From assembly GCA_964592455.1 (NCBI GenBank), contig CAZQDQ010000006.1:1-18584 (forward strand): 18,584 nt of DNA, given 5' to 3'. Position numbers and translations under genes: made by a program. Below the pieces are notes generated by a model, which was not told where the DNA came from, did not search any database, and worked only from the letters and a program-made list of their open reading frames with translations. Below, one piece after another: positions 7,193 to 13,110 of this stretch (its first letter is position 1; every line of letters begins with the position of its first letter). The stretch is from MFAQ01 sp964592455. GTDB lineage: Bacteria > Patescibacteriota > Microgenomatia > UBA1400 > MFAQ01.

Positions 7193-7724
7193 TTAACAAC
7201 AAAATATCCCTGGAGACCGTTTTTGTAATTGTTACTCCAGTACCTAAAACCGTACTAGAAATATTCATCTCCAAATTAATCTTATCACTTATTCCCGACT
7301 GACAGTACCATTTAATATCGAAACTATTAACCGATATCTCATCACTGCCAAGATAAAAAGGGTCATTGTTATCTCCAGAAACAGACGCTATCTTTTGGTT
7401 GTTAAGATAGTATTCCGTTTCAACTCCTCCCAACGTCTCCACAACTACAAGTGACCCGCCAACTCCATTATTTGCTGCTTCTAGACAGCTGTCCCTTGTT
7501 GACTCTCCAACTCTTACTACTTTGCCAAATCTTAAAGCTCTCTCCAGCTCATCAAAAACTGCCCTAGCCAAACTATTTACCCTAAGGTCAACTTCTGCCA
7601 AACCGCCCGTACGCAAGTTTTGTGTAAAAAGCAAAGTACCACCAAGCAAAACAATCACCATCAAACTCAAAGCAACAAGCATCTCAATCAGTGTATACCC
7701 ACAGGATTTTATCTTACAAATCAT
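7176..7724 (-). CDS. Minor pilin, PilW/GspJ-like
   Basis: A 182-residue prepilin. The leader is 9 residues (MICKIKSCG) and predicted PilD cleavage is at G|YTLIEM, with Glu at mature position 5 and a hydrophobic helix to about residue 30. The following segment DLRVNSLARAVFDELERALRFG resembles the 'l...l..dl.RAlR' stretch of PilW/GspJ pseudopilins. The globular part is beta-rich and the mature protein has two cysteines (DSC, WYC). It starts 11 bases inside the PilV-like gene and ends 17 bases inside the PilX-like gene. Together with those two it would form the priming complex at the pilus tip. The PilW label rests on position and helix pattern rather than a strong domain match. Confidence 0.75.
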   Translation of the reverse strand: MICKIKSCGYTLIEMLVALSLMVIVLLGGTLLFTQNLRTGGLAEVDLRVNSLARAVFDELERALRFGKVVRVGESTRDSCLEAANNGVGGSLVVVETLGGVETEYYLNNQKIASVSGDNNDPFYLGSDEISVNSFDIKWYCQSGISDKINLEMNISSTVLGTGVTITKTVSRDILLLNGSIN

Positions 7725-8088
7725 TTAGCTTTTGATTCATTTTAATCGAAAAGGTATTTTCCCCTTCTATCCAAGACACGGTCACCGTAATATCAACATC
7801 CCCATTTATATTCTCTACTACTGCCAGACAAGAGAAATCTTTCCCTTCAATACACGTCGGTCTATTTAGTCCAGCAACACTACCGGAAAATCCATCCGGG
7901 TCATTTTCTTTCTGCAAACGATAGTCATTTAGTATTTGCTTTGCAATCGAATTTGCCTCATCTTTTTTTGCCTGAAAAGTGCTTACTCTCTGAGTCCTAG
8001 TCATTAAGTCAGAAACGCCGATAAGAACCAACGCCAAAATACCTACAGAAATTACAATCTCAATTAGCATTTGACCATTTTTTTTCAT
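7714..8088 (-). CDS. Minor pilin, PilV/GspI-like
   Basis: A 124-residue prepilin from the ATG at 8088: leader MKKNG, cleavage G|QMLIEI, Glu at mature position 5, hydrophobic helix SVGILALVLIGVSDL. The segment KKDEANSIAKQILNDYRLQKE fits the PilV/GspI pattern in which an early helix is followed by '..A..lA.q.lE..r'. Two cysteines (RPTC, FSC) could form one disulphide. A TTG at 8100 would extend the protein by four residues into the upstream gene. I prefer the ATG because it gives a normal short basic leader and leaves one base after the preceding TAG (TAGTATG). Likely a tip-complex subunit. Confidence 0.75.
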   Translation of the reverse strand: MKKNGQMLIEIVISVGILALVLIGVSDLMTRTQRVSTFQAKKDEANSIAKQILNDYRLQKENDPDGFSGSVAGLNRPTCIEGKDFSCLAVVENINGDVDITVTVSWIEGENTFSIKMNQKLNDL

Positions 8089-8089
8089 A

Positions 8090-8572
8090 CTAATTATCAA
8101 TTACTCTATTAACAGTATTCATTACCTGGCTTACAAAAACTGTTTTACTCCTCTGGGTACCCTTTGTAGTAGATATCGCTACATATTTATCTTCATTAGT
8201 GGCAATAGCTCCAGTAATAGGCAAAAAAGATATTGAAAAAGCACTCGAAAAAACAGATGACTGCAATAGTTTAGTCGTCTCCTCTCCTCTAACACCTTCT
8301 AAACAGTTTGCATAGGTGTAAACACTGTCAACCAAACCACTACTACCTTCTATCGACTCAATCGTAAAACTGGACAAACCTGTACAATCACTTGGATATT
8401 CCAAAAACAAAGCCTTGGATCTTATTTTGTTAAGCAAAGACAAAAATGATCTGGTATCGATATCAAGCTGTCTGTTTTCATTAAAAGACGTATAGGCAGC
8501 AATAGCTGTTCCAGTAATCAAAACAACTATAGTTATAGTGATCAGCAACTCAATCAATGTAAAACCCCTCAT
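8090..8572 (-). CDS. Minor pilin, FimT/GspH-like
   Basis: A 160-residue prepilin with the very short leader MRG and cleavage G|FTLIEL, Glu at mature position 5. An in-frame stop five codons upstream of the ATG rules out a longer leader from an earlier ATG. The helix region (LLITITIVVLITGTAIAAYTSFNENRQL) is followed by DIDTRSFLSLLNKIRSKALFLEYP, which fits the FimT/GspH layout '....l...l..aRs.Ai......v', and the beta-rich rest fits too. Two cysteines (SDC, ANC). One base separates it from the upstream pilin. In some bacteria FimT-type minor pilins bind DNA during uptake, but no such residue pattern can be judged here. Confidence 0.75.
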   Translation of the reverse strand: MRGFTLIELLITITIVVLITGTAIAAYTSFNENRQLDIDTRSFLSLLNKIRSKALFLEYPSDCTGLSSFTIESIEGSSGLVDSVYTYANCLEGVRGEETTKLLQSSVFSSAFSISFLPITGAIATNEDKYVAISTTKGTQRSKTVFVSQVMNTVNRVIDN

Positions 8573-8573
8573 T

Positions 8574-8969
8574 TTATGGACTTGTCACCTGATAAGTTCC
8601 ACCAGCTTCTTGGCAGGCTGTCAGTGTATAAGTTGTCGTTGTCGGCCTGACATAAGCGTACAAAGAATTACAACTGTCTGATGGTTTTGGGTCAGTCGGC
8701 ACAGTACTCATTAAAACCGGTCCAGAAGCAGAACAGCTTATTCCACCAGGGTCATATATCGCCGACGGGTACTCACCAGATAAAGATCTACACATTTCTA
8801 AAGATTGTCTAATCGCTTCCAAATCGGATCTTCTTCTTGTATCTCGGGAGCGAATAGTTATAGAAGTAAAAGCAACTATTCCAGATGCAAAGATAACACC
8901 AATTATTGTAATAACCACCAACAACTCCACAAAAGTAAACCCTTTACTGTTTCCATAAAAATTATTCAT
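8574..8969 (-). CDS. Type IV pilin-like protein (tandem array, fourth)
   Basis: A 131-residue prepilin: leader MNNFYGNSKG, cleavage G|FTFVEL, Glu at mature position 5. The rest follows the scheme shared by the four tandem copies. The hydrophobic helix runs into RSRDTRRRSDLEAIRQSLEMCRSLSGEYP, then a VPTDP turn, a Y.YV strand and a YTLTAC strand. This is a GspG-like pilin fold. Four cysteines. It is the shortest of the four. Its ATG overlaps the previous gene's TAA by one base (TAATG). Whether it builds the main fibre or is a minor subunit cannot be told from sequence. Confidence 0.85.
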   Translation of the reverse strand: MNNFYGNSKGFTFVELLVVITIIGVIFASGIVAFTSITIRSRDTRRRSDLEAIRQSLEMCRSLSGEYPSAIYDPGGISCSASGPVLMSTVPTDPKPSDSCNSLYAYVRPTTTTYTLTACQEAGGTYQVTSP

Positions 8970-9400
8970 TATTGCAAATTAGATACACAGTAATGAGTCT
9001 TAGACCCTGAGTAGTCACAATTTACAGCTGAATTACCAACCAACGCCGTCCCCTCCATAGCTGCACAGATACAATAGCTATCCACCGCACAAGCAGTCAC
9101 ACCCAAATAGGCACTAGAGTCACCAGGGTCAACCGGCCAAGAACTCTTTAGATAAGTACTAGCCAGGCTGCAGTCACCTGTCGGATAAACAAATGAGTTT
9201 GCCGCGTAGTACTGTTCTAGTGAATTTTGAATCGCTACCAAGTCCTGTTTTCTTCTTGAATTTCGACCACTCTTTTGTGTCGTGGAGTAAGCAACTGTTG
9301 CCAAAGCCATTATTATTCCAATAATACCAATAACTACCAACAGCTCTAGCAAAGTAAAGCCTCTACCAGCAAACCAATACTTTTTTCTTGCATTTTTCAT
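8969..9400 (-). CDS. Type IV pilin-like protein (tandem array, third)
   Basis: A 143-residue prepilin with the longest leader of the group (14 residues, KKYWFAGRG), cleavage G|FTLLEL, Glu at mature position 5. It shares the array core: NSRRKQDLVAIQNSLEQYYAANSFVYP, then a WPVDP turn and a short C-terminal domain. It is the most cysteine-rich of the array, with six cysteines in the last half (GDC, TAC, YCIC, NC, YC), so up to three disulphides. It overlaps the upstream pilin by 4 bases (ATGA) and the downstream one by 1 base, so the genes are probably translationally coupled. Confidence 0.85.
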   Translation of the reverse strand: MKNARKKYWFAGRGFTLLELLVVIGIIGIIMALATVAYSTTQKSGRNSRRKQDLVAIQNSLEQYYAANSFVYPTGDCSLASTYLKSSWPVDPGDSSAYLGVTACAVDSYCICAAMEGTALVGNSAVNCDYSGSKTHYCVSNLQ

Positions 9401-9873
9401 GGCTGAGATAAAGTATACATAACTCCGCTGCTATCTGCAGGTGTTGCTCCGCAGGAACAGCTAGCAGGATTTTTAAATTTTCCACAAATTGTAGTGTCTG
9501 TTTGTTTTGTCTGGTCTGTGGTGTTTTCCAAACAGGCCATAAGATAATATGTTTTCCTGTCATCTCCAGGAATGTAATAATAATCAGACCACTCACCATC
9601 TCTTGGATCATTGAATTCCACCTTACTATAGCCAGCCGTAAGCAGTGTTTGTTGAAAACCAGCTGACTCAGGGTAGTTGCCATTATTGTCATTCCTGTAA
9701 AGCTCTAAAGCTTTTTGAAGCTGAGACAGGTCGCTCTTGCGCTGAACATCTCTTGCTCTAATACGCGACTGACTAAAATTAAATGCTGCCATACCTGTTA
9801 GAACCGCCACTATTCCCATTGCTACAAGTAACTCGATCAAGGTAAATCCCTTATTTTTTTTAAAATTATTCAT
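9397..9873 (-). CDS. Type IV pilin-like protein (tandem array, second)
   Basis: A 158-residue prepilin: leader MNNFKKNKG, cleavage G|FTLIEL, Glu at mature position 5. The helix continues into RARDVQRKSDLSQLQKALELYRNDNNGNYP. This is followed by NDPRDG, a YYYIPGDD strand and YYLMACLEN, matching the GspG-like order (helix, DP turn, two strands). A loop rich in Thr and Lys (NTTDQTKQTDTTICGK) follows; no other copy has it. Four cysteines, with the CSC pair close to the end. It starts 8 bases inside the upstream pilin gene and ends in a 4-base overlap with the next. Confidence 0.87.
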   Translation of the reverse strand: MNNFKKNKGFTLIELLVAMGIVAVLTGMAAFNFSQSRIRARDVQRKSDLSQLQKALELYRNDNNGNYPESAGFQQTLLTAGYSKVEFNDPRDGEWSDYYYIPGDDRKTYYLMACLENTTDQTKQTDTTICGKFKNPASCSCGATPADSSGVMYTLSQP

Positions 9874-10390
9874 TTGTTTTCGATAACCCCGCTTCCGTTA
9901 TTTTATAATTACAAACGTCAACTCCACAACTTACCCCATAAGGGTCAAGTATAACTTCTCCATTTTCATCTCTTATCAAATCCTTATCTTCGGTATTATG
10001 CAATCTAGTATATAAAGCATAAGTATTACCATCGGACTGATAGACATATTTATTTGACGGGTCAGGGTCCGTTGGTACAGATATGTAACTGCTGACCACC
10101 CCATCAATTCGTATTGTCAGCTTTGCACCAGAACAGGTAGGATTTGTAACCACACTATCATCCTTCTGATAGCATAAAATTGCGCCATTTGAGTCTGATA
10201 GGGGATATCTACCAATATCGTTATTAAAAGACTCCAGTGCTTTAGAAATCTGGTTTAGGTCACTCTTTCTCTGGGTGTCATAAGACCTAGTTGTAGATAT
10301 TGTATATGCTCCCAAACCAACCGAAGCCAATATCATAATTAAGGCTATTACCACAAGCAACTCAATCATAGTAAAACCTTTAGTCCTCAT
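9866..10390 (-). CDS. Type IV pilin-like protein (tandem array, first)
   Basis: A 174-residue prepilin, first and longest of the four tandem copies: leader MRTKG, cleavage G|FTMIEL, Glu at mature position 5. It has the array core DTQRKSDLNQISKALESFNNDIGRYP, a VPTDPDPS turn, a YVYQSDGNTYALYTRLHN hairpin, then an acidic loop RDENGEVILDPYG that could bind a metal ion (inference only). Four cysteines. It lies 32 bases after pilD, behind its own promoter candidate, so expression of the array could be separate from pilD. As promoter-proximal copy it is a reasonable candidate for an abundant subunit, though the pilin at 11303-11899 is another. Confidence 0.87.
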   Translation of the reverse strand: MRTKGFTMIELLVVIALIMILASVGLGAYTISTTRSYDTQRKSDLNQISKALESFNNDIGRYPLSDSNGAILCYQKDDSVVTNPTCSGAKLTIRIDGVVSSYISVPTDPDPSNKYVYQSDGNTYALYTRLHNTEDKDLIRDENGEVILDPYGVSCGVDVCNYKITEAGLSKTNE

Positions 10391-10397
10391 CTATATC

Positions 10398-10426
10398 ATT
10401 CTGTCCTAGTGTAGGAAAAATGTCAA
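10398..10426 (-). promoter_or_regulatory. Promoter candidate with internal dyad upstream of the pilin array
   Basis: On the minus strand a perfect -35 TTGACA (10426-10421) overlaps the pilD stop codon. A 17-base spacer follows, then CAGAAT (10403-10398, 4/6). The spacer contains an inverted repeat with arms TCCTA/TAGGA (plus-strand 10404-10408 and 10412-10416) around a 3-base centre, placed like an operator. The -10 box lies 7 bases before the pilin ATG at 10390, so the mRNA would be leaderless or nearly so. Confidence 0.5.
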
Positions 10427-11238
10427 ACTAAAAGTCCTATATACCATCCCCAAACACTTGATCCGTAAGTTAAAGCTAAAATTGCCCCCAAAATTAGAAA
10501 CGGACCAAAAGGAATGTAATCCGTTCTTTTCTTTTTTCCACTAACAATAAGATACAAACCAACTACTGAACCAATAACAAAAGACAGAACTATAGAAACT
10601 ACAATCTTTGGCCATCCTAATAATATTCCCAAAGAAAGAACCAAATATATGTCACCTAAACCAAATCCATCTACGCCTTTCAGCCGCTGTGTTAACCTGT
10701 TAAGCAAAATAAAAAGCAGGGACAGTGTTACCCCAGACATTATTGCCACAAAAAAATCAAAAACTCTCATGTTATCGGATGCCACTAAAGCCACTCTATA
10801 AAGTAAAACAAAACCCAACAAAAACATGTTCAGACCAAACGGAATAATCATATATAGCCAATCAGCTACAAAAATCACAATAAAAACCAAACCAATAACT
10901 AACCAAAAAAGTGGTTGAAGTATATTCCACGGACCACCCACAAGCTTAAAAAATCCAAAACCAATCAAAAACCACCACACAAAAAAAACTCCTGTCAAAA
11001 ACTCTATCACTGGATAGATTATCGAAATTGGTTTCTTACAATATCTACATTTTTTCCCCAAAAGAAAATAGGACAATAGGGGAATATTGTCAAACCAGGC
11101 AAGTTTATGTCCGCACTTAGGACACTCCGACCTACCTTTCACAAATGACTTTTTCTTAGTTGTTCTTAAAATGACCACGTTCAAAAAACTTCCCCAAATA
11201 AGACCCATGACAAACAAAAATGCAACTAAAAAAAACAT
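10423..11238 (-). CDS. pilD: Prepilin peptidase PilD (type IV prepilin leader peptidase/methylase)
   Basis: A 271-residue polytopic membrane aspartic protease of the A24 family that removes prepilin leaders and methylates the new N-terminus. Visible features: N-terminal GSFLNVVILR; a zinc-binding cysteine set C39/C42 and C64/C67 flanking DNIPLLSYFLLGKKC; catalytic Asp126 in ADWLYMIIP; and catalytic Asp196 in the GxGD-type motif GFGLGDIYL (191-199). The late segment IPFGPFLILGA is also diagnostic. The intact cysteine domain suggests both peptidase and methyltransferase activity. Length is normal (about 250-290). It sits between the single large pilin and the pilin array. A hairpin and a possible promoter precede it. 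Confidence 0.95.
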   Translation of the reverse strand: MFFLVAFLFVMGLIWGSFLNVVILRTTKKKSFVKGRSECPKCGHKLAWFDNIPLLSYFLLGKKCRYCKKPISIIYPVIEFLTGVFFVWWFLIGFGFFKLVGGPWNILQPLFWLVIGLVFIVIFVADWLYMIIPFGLNMFLLGFVLLYRVALVASDNMRVFDFFVAIMSGVTLSLLFILLNRLTQRLKGVDGFGLGDIYLVLSLGILLGWPKIVVSIVLSFVIGSVVGLYLIVSGKKKRTDYIPFGPFLILGAILALTYGSSVWGWYIGLLV

Positions 11239-11246
11239 ATCTCTAT

Positions 11247-11255
11247 TCTATATCA
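11247..11255 (-). promoter_or_regulatory. Extended -10 promoter candidate for pilD
   Basis: Minus-strand TGATATAGA (11255-11247) reads as an extended -10 (TGN plus TATAGA), ending 8 bases before the pilD ATG at 11238. No good -35 is visible; that position is occupied by the inverted repeat at 11259-11278. Weaker than the other promoter candidates in this window. Confidence 0.3.
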
Positions 11256-11258
11256 ACA

Positions 11259-11278
11259 AAGCCACCAAAGGGTGGCTT
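11259..11278 (-). promoter_or_regulatory. Perfect 8-bp inverted repeat (hairpin or operator) upstream of pilD
   Basis: AAGCCACC at 11259-11266 and GGTGGCTT at 11271-11278 form a perfect 8-bp stem with a 4-base loop in the 64-base gap between the large pilin gene and pilD. Six of the eight pairs lie in the G/C-rich run GCCACC/GGTGGC, which stands out in this AT-rich DNA. On the minus strand the hairpin is followed by TGTTGATAT, not a U-run, so it does not look like a classic intrinsic terminator. It could stabilise the 3' end of pilin mRNA, weaken read-through into pilD, or act as a protein-binding operator at the pilD promoter. Confidence 0.6.
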
Positions 11279-11302
11279 GAGGACATCGGACATTGTACTT
11301 TA

Positions 11303-11899
11303 CTATTGGAAACACTGAACACACTCTCCAGCGTCACGCTGCTCTGCCGAACACCCTTCAACAATAGTGTCTGATGTCTCATCGTAGTGAAACATCGTTT
11401 GAGAGTCAGATCTGTTACTCTTGCTCTCTGGCGAAAAGCAAACACGCACACTAGTCTTCGACCAAGAGCTCAGATAAACGGTAGTGTTTAACCCTTGGGA
11501 AAAAGTAGATTTTAGCTCACCATCTGCAATTAAATCATTTAAACAGGGTGCGATTTCTGTCTCCTGATTTGCACCAACAGTCATTACTGTAGCCGAAGCA
11601 GATGAGGTGTTAGCTGGGTTTGCCAGCACCGTCGCAGTCTCAGTTGTACATGTACCAGCGCCAGTAACAGAACTATTTCTCCAGGGAAAGTAACCGTGAT
11701 TTGCATAATACCTCTGCACAGAAGACAACAGCTCAATAGCTCCACTTCGGTAGTTGCTATCACGCGCCTTTTTAAGTTGTTCAAATGGGTCAATAGCAGC
11801 CAAAAGCCCTGCAGCCAAAATACCCAAGACACCAATAACAATTAGTAGCTCCATCAAGGTAAAACCACTGTTTCTTTTCATAAATAAACTATGACTCAT
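11303..11899 (-). CDS. Type IV pilin, candidate major subunit
   Basis: A 198-residue prepilin, the largest in the window. Cleavage is at G|FTLMEL with Glu at mature position 5, then LLIVIGVLGILAAGLLAAIDPFEQLKKARDSNYRSGAIELLSSVQRYYANHGYFPW. The 'aIDP.eQl.kArD' segment after the helix is typical of CPR pilins placed next to pilC/pilD. The globular domain holds six cysteines, four in the second half (RVC, EGC, GEC, VQC). Two starts are possible: ATG 11899, giving leader MSHSLFMKRNSG and overlapping the pilC TAA by one base; or ATG 11881, giving MKRNSG behind a promoter candidate. Position beside pilC and pilD, and size, suggest a main fibre subunit; this is inference. Confidence 0.85.
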   Translation of the reverse strand: MSHSLFMKRNSGFTLMELLIVIGVLGILAAGLLAAIDPFEQLKKARDSNYRSGAIELLSSVQRYYANHGYFPWRNSSVTGAGTCTTETATVLANPANTSSASATVMTVGANQETEIAPCLNDLIADGELKSTFSQGLNTTVYLSSWSKTSVRVCFSPESKSNRSDSQTMFHYDETSDTIVEGCSAEQRDAGECVQCFQ

Positions 11900-11916
11900 T
11901 AAAATTGACTTGTCAA
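11888..11916 (-). promoter_or_regulatory. Promoter candidate with dyad at the end of pilC, for the large pilin
   Basis: Minus-strand TTGACA (11916-11911) lies 17 bases from CATAGT (11893-11888, 4/6). The -35 is part of a short dyad, TTGAC-AA-GTCAA (11916-11905). The -10 box ends 6 bases before the second in-frame ATG of the pilin gene (11881), so a transcript from it would start at that codon and skip the first six residues of the longer reading. Confidence 0.4.
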
Positions 11917-13110
11917 GTTATATATTGGCATTATTACCGCAATTACCAGAAAACCTACCCCCACACCCATTATGATCATAATTAACGGCTCTATAGCTGT
12001 AGTTAAAGCTTTTATTTTAACTTCACTTTCTGACTCGTAGTAGACAGACAGCTTTGCCAAAATCTCATCCAATTTTCCAGTCTCTTCGCCAACTGCTACC
12101 ATCTGCGACAAAATTGGCGGAAAACTGTCCAGTCTTGTAATAGCCTCGGACAAACCCAAACCCTTTTCTACATATACTCCCGCCTGTTTAACTTGCATAC
12201 CAAAAACAATACTTCCCAAAGTCCCAGAAACAATTTGCAAAGCATCCAGTATGGGAATACCTGCCCCCAACAAAACGCTCACTGTTCTTGTAAATTCCGT
12301 CAAAATTATATCTTTCTTTAGTTTTCCCCAAATCGGAATCTTAAACACCAGCTGTTCCAACACCAATGCTCCTACTTCAGTTTTTGACCATCGCAATAAT
12401 CCATACCAAGCAATAACNNNNNNNNNNAGAATAAAAAATACAAAATACCAAAATTTAACTACAAATTCGCTAACTGCCATTAAGGCTTTTGTTGGTCCTG
12501 GTAATTCCGCACCAAAGTCCTTATACATTGCTGTCAGTCTTGGAACTACAAAAATCATCATAATCGTTGCGATGACAACCATGGCCACCATAATAATCGC
12601 CGGATAAATTAAAGCCCCTTTTGTCTTCGATCTAAACTCACGTTGCTTTTCTAACGACTCAGCCAGCTTGCTCATAACATTGTCAAGAACACCAGCAGAC
12701 TCACCAGCCCTTACCATAGCAATATAGACCGGAGAAAATCCGCCATTTGACCCAGATATCGCATCGGCCAAAGTTGTTCCACCTTCAACTTCTGTTAATA
12801 TTTTCTCGATTATTGGCTTCATCGTCGACTTTGACTGATTTTTTAGTATTCTAAGCGCTTCAGCCAAAGGTAAACCCGATCCAATCATCGTTGAAAACTG
12901 CCTTGTAAAGTTGGTAATATCTTCTCCTGTTGGTTTACTAAAGTGGGAAAATAAAACCTGCAAATTTACTGGGTCATACTCGAATAGGGAAGTAACATAC
13001 AGCCCCTTGCTTTTTAAAATTATCGCTGCCTGACGCTCATCAACAGCATCAACAACACCCGTTGATTCAATGCCGTTTTTGTCCCGTACTTTATAACTGT
13101 AAGTCTTCAT
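11899..13110 (-). CDS. pilC: Type IV pilus platform protein PilC (GspF family)
   Basis: A 403-residue inner-membrane platform protein that the PilB and PilT motors act on. It has an N-terminal cytoplasmic domain (KTYSYKVRDKNGIESTGVVDAVDERQA, then LKSKGLYV), then two GspF repeats starting FTRQFSTMIGSGLPLAEAL (near 69) and FTRTVSVLLGAGIPILDAL (near 269). Membrane segments lie near 165-188, 215-235 and 375-397. Length is typical (about 400). Ten Ns (12418-12427) fall in the second membrane segment. The frame is kept on both sides and the length is normal, so the gap is probably a resolved-size assembly gap and not a mutation. It overlaps pilT by one base (TAATG). GGAAGG lies just upstream of its ATG. 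Confidence 0.93.
   Translation of the reverse strand: MKTYSYKVRDKNGIESTGVVDAVDERQAAIILKSKGLYVTSLFEYDPVNLQVLFSHFSKPTGEDITNFTRQFSTMIGSGLPLAEALRILKNQSKSTMKPIIEKILTEVEGGTTLADAISGSNGGFSPVYIAMVRAGESAGVLDNVMSKLAESLEKQREFRSKTKGALIYPAIIMVAMVVIATIMMIFVVPRLTAMYKDFGAELPGPTKALMAVSEFVVKFWYFVFFIXXXXVIAWYGLLRWSKTEVGALVLEQLVFKIPIWGKLKKDIILTEFTRTVSVLLGAGIPILDALQIVSGTLGSIVFGMQVKQAGVYVEKGLGLSEAITRLDSFPPILSQMVAVGEETGKLDEILAKLSVYYESESEVKIKALTTAIEPLIMIIMGVGVGFLVIAVIMPIYNLTSQF
12418..12427. other. Assembly gap (10 Ns) inside pilC
   Basis: Ten consecutive Ns. On the coding strand they cover the third base of codon 228 (CTN, leucine whichever base it is) and codons 229-231. They lie in a hydrophobic segment, FVFFIL....VIAWYG, that would be continuous if the gap size is right. 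Ten is also a common placeholder length for gaps of unknown size. Confidence 0.97.

Noticed and set aside
8574..10390. Phase-variable or recombining silent pilin cassettes.
   Set aside because: All four genes have complete starts, cleavage sites and stops, and I see no shared long DNA repeats that would support recombination.
11248..11451. A 67-codon minus-strand frame over the end of the large pilin gene.
   Set aside because: Alternative frame of the pilin coding sequence; no family features, and the pilin frame has a clear prepilin signature.
12251..12607. A 118-codon plus-strand frame across the N gap in pilC.
   Set aside because: Antisense to pilC, includes the gap, low-complexity hydrophobic composition.
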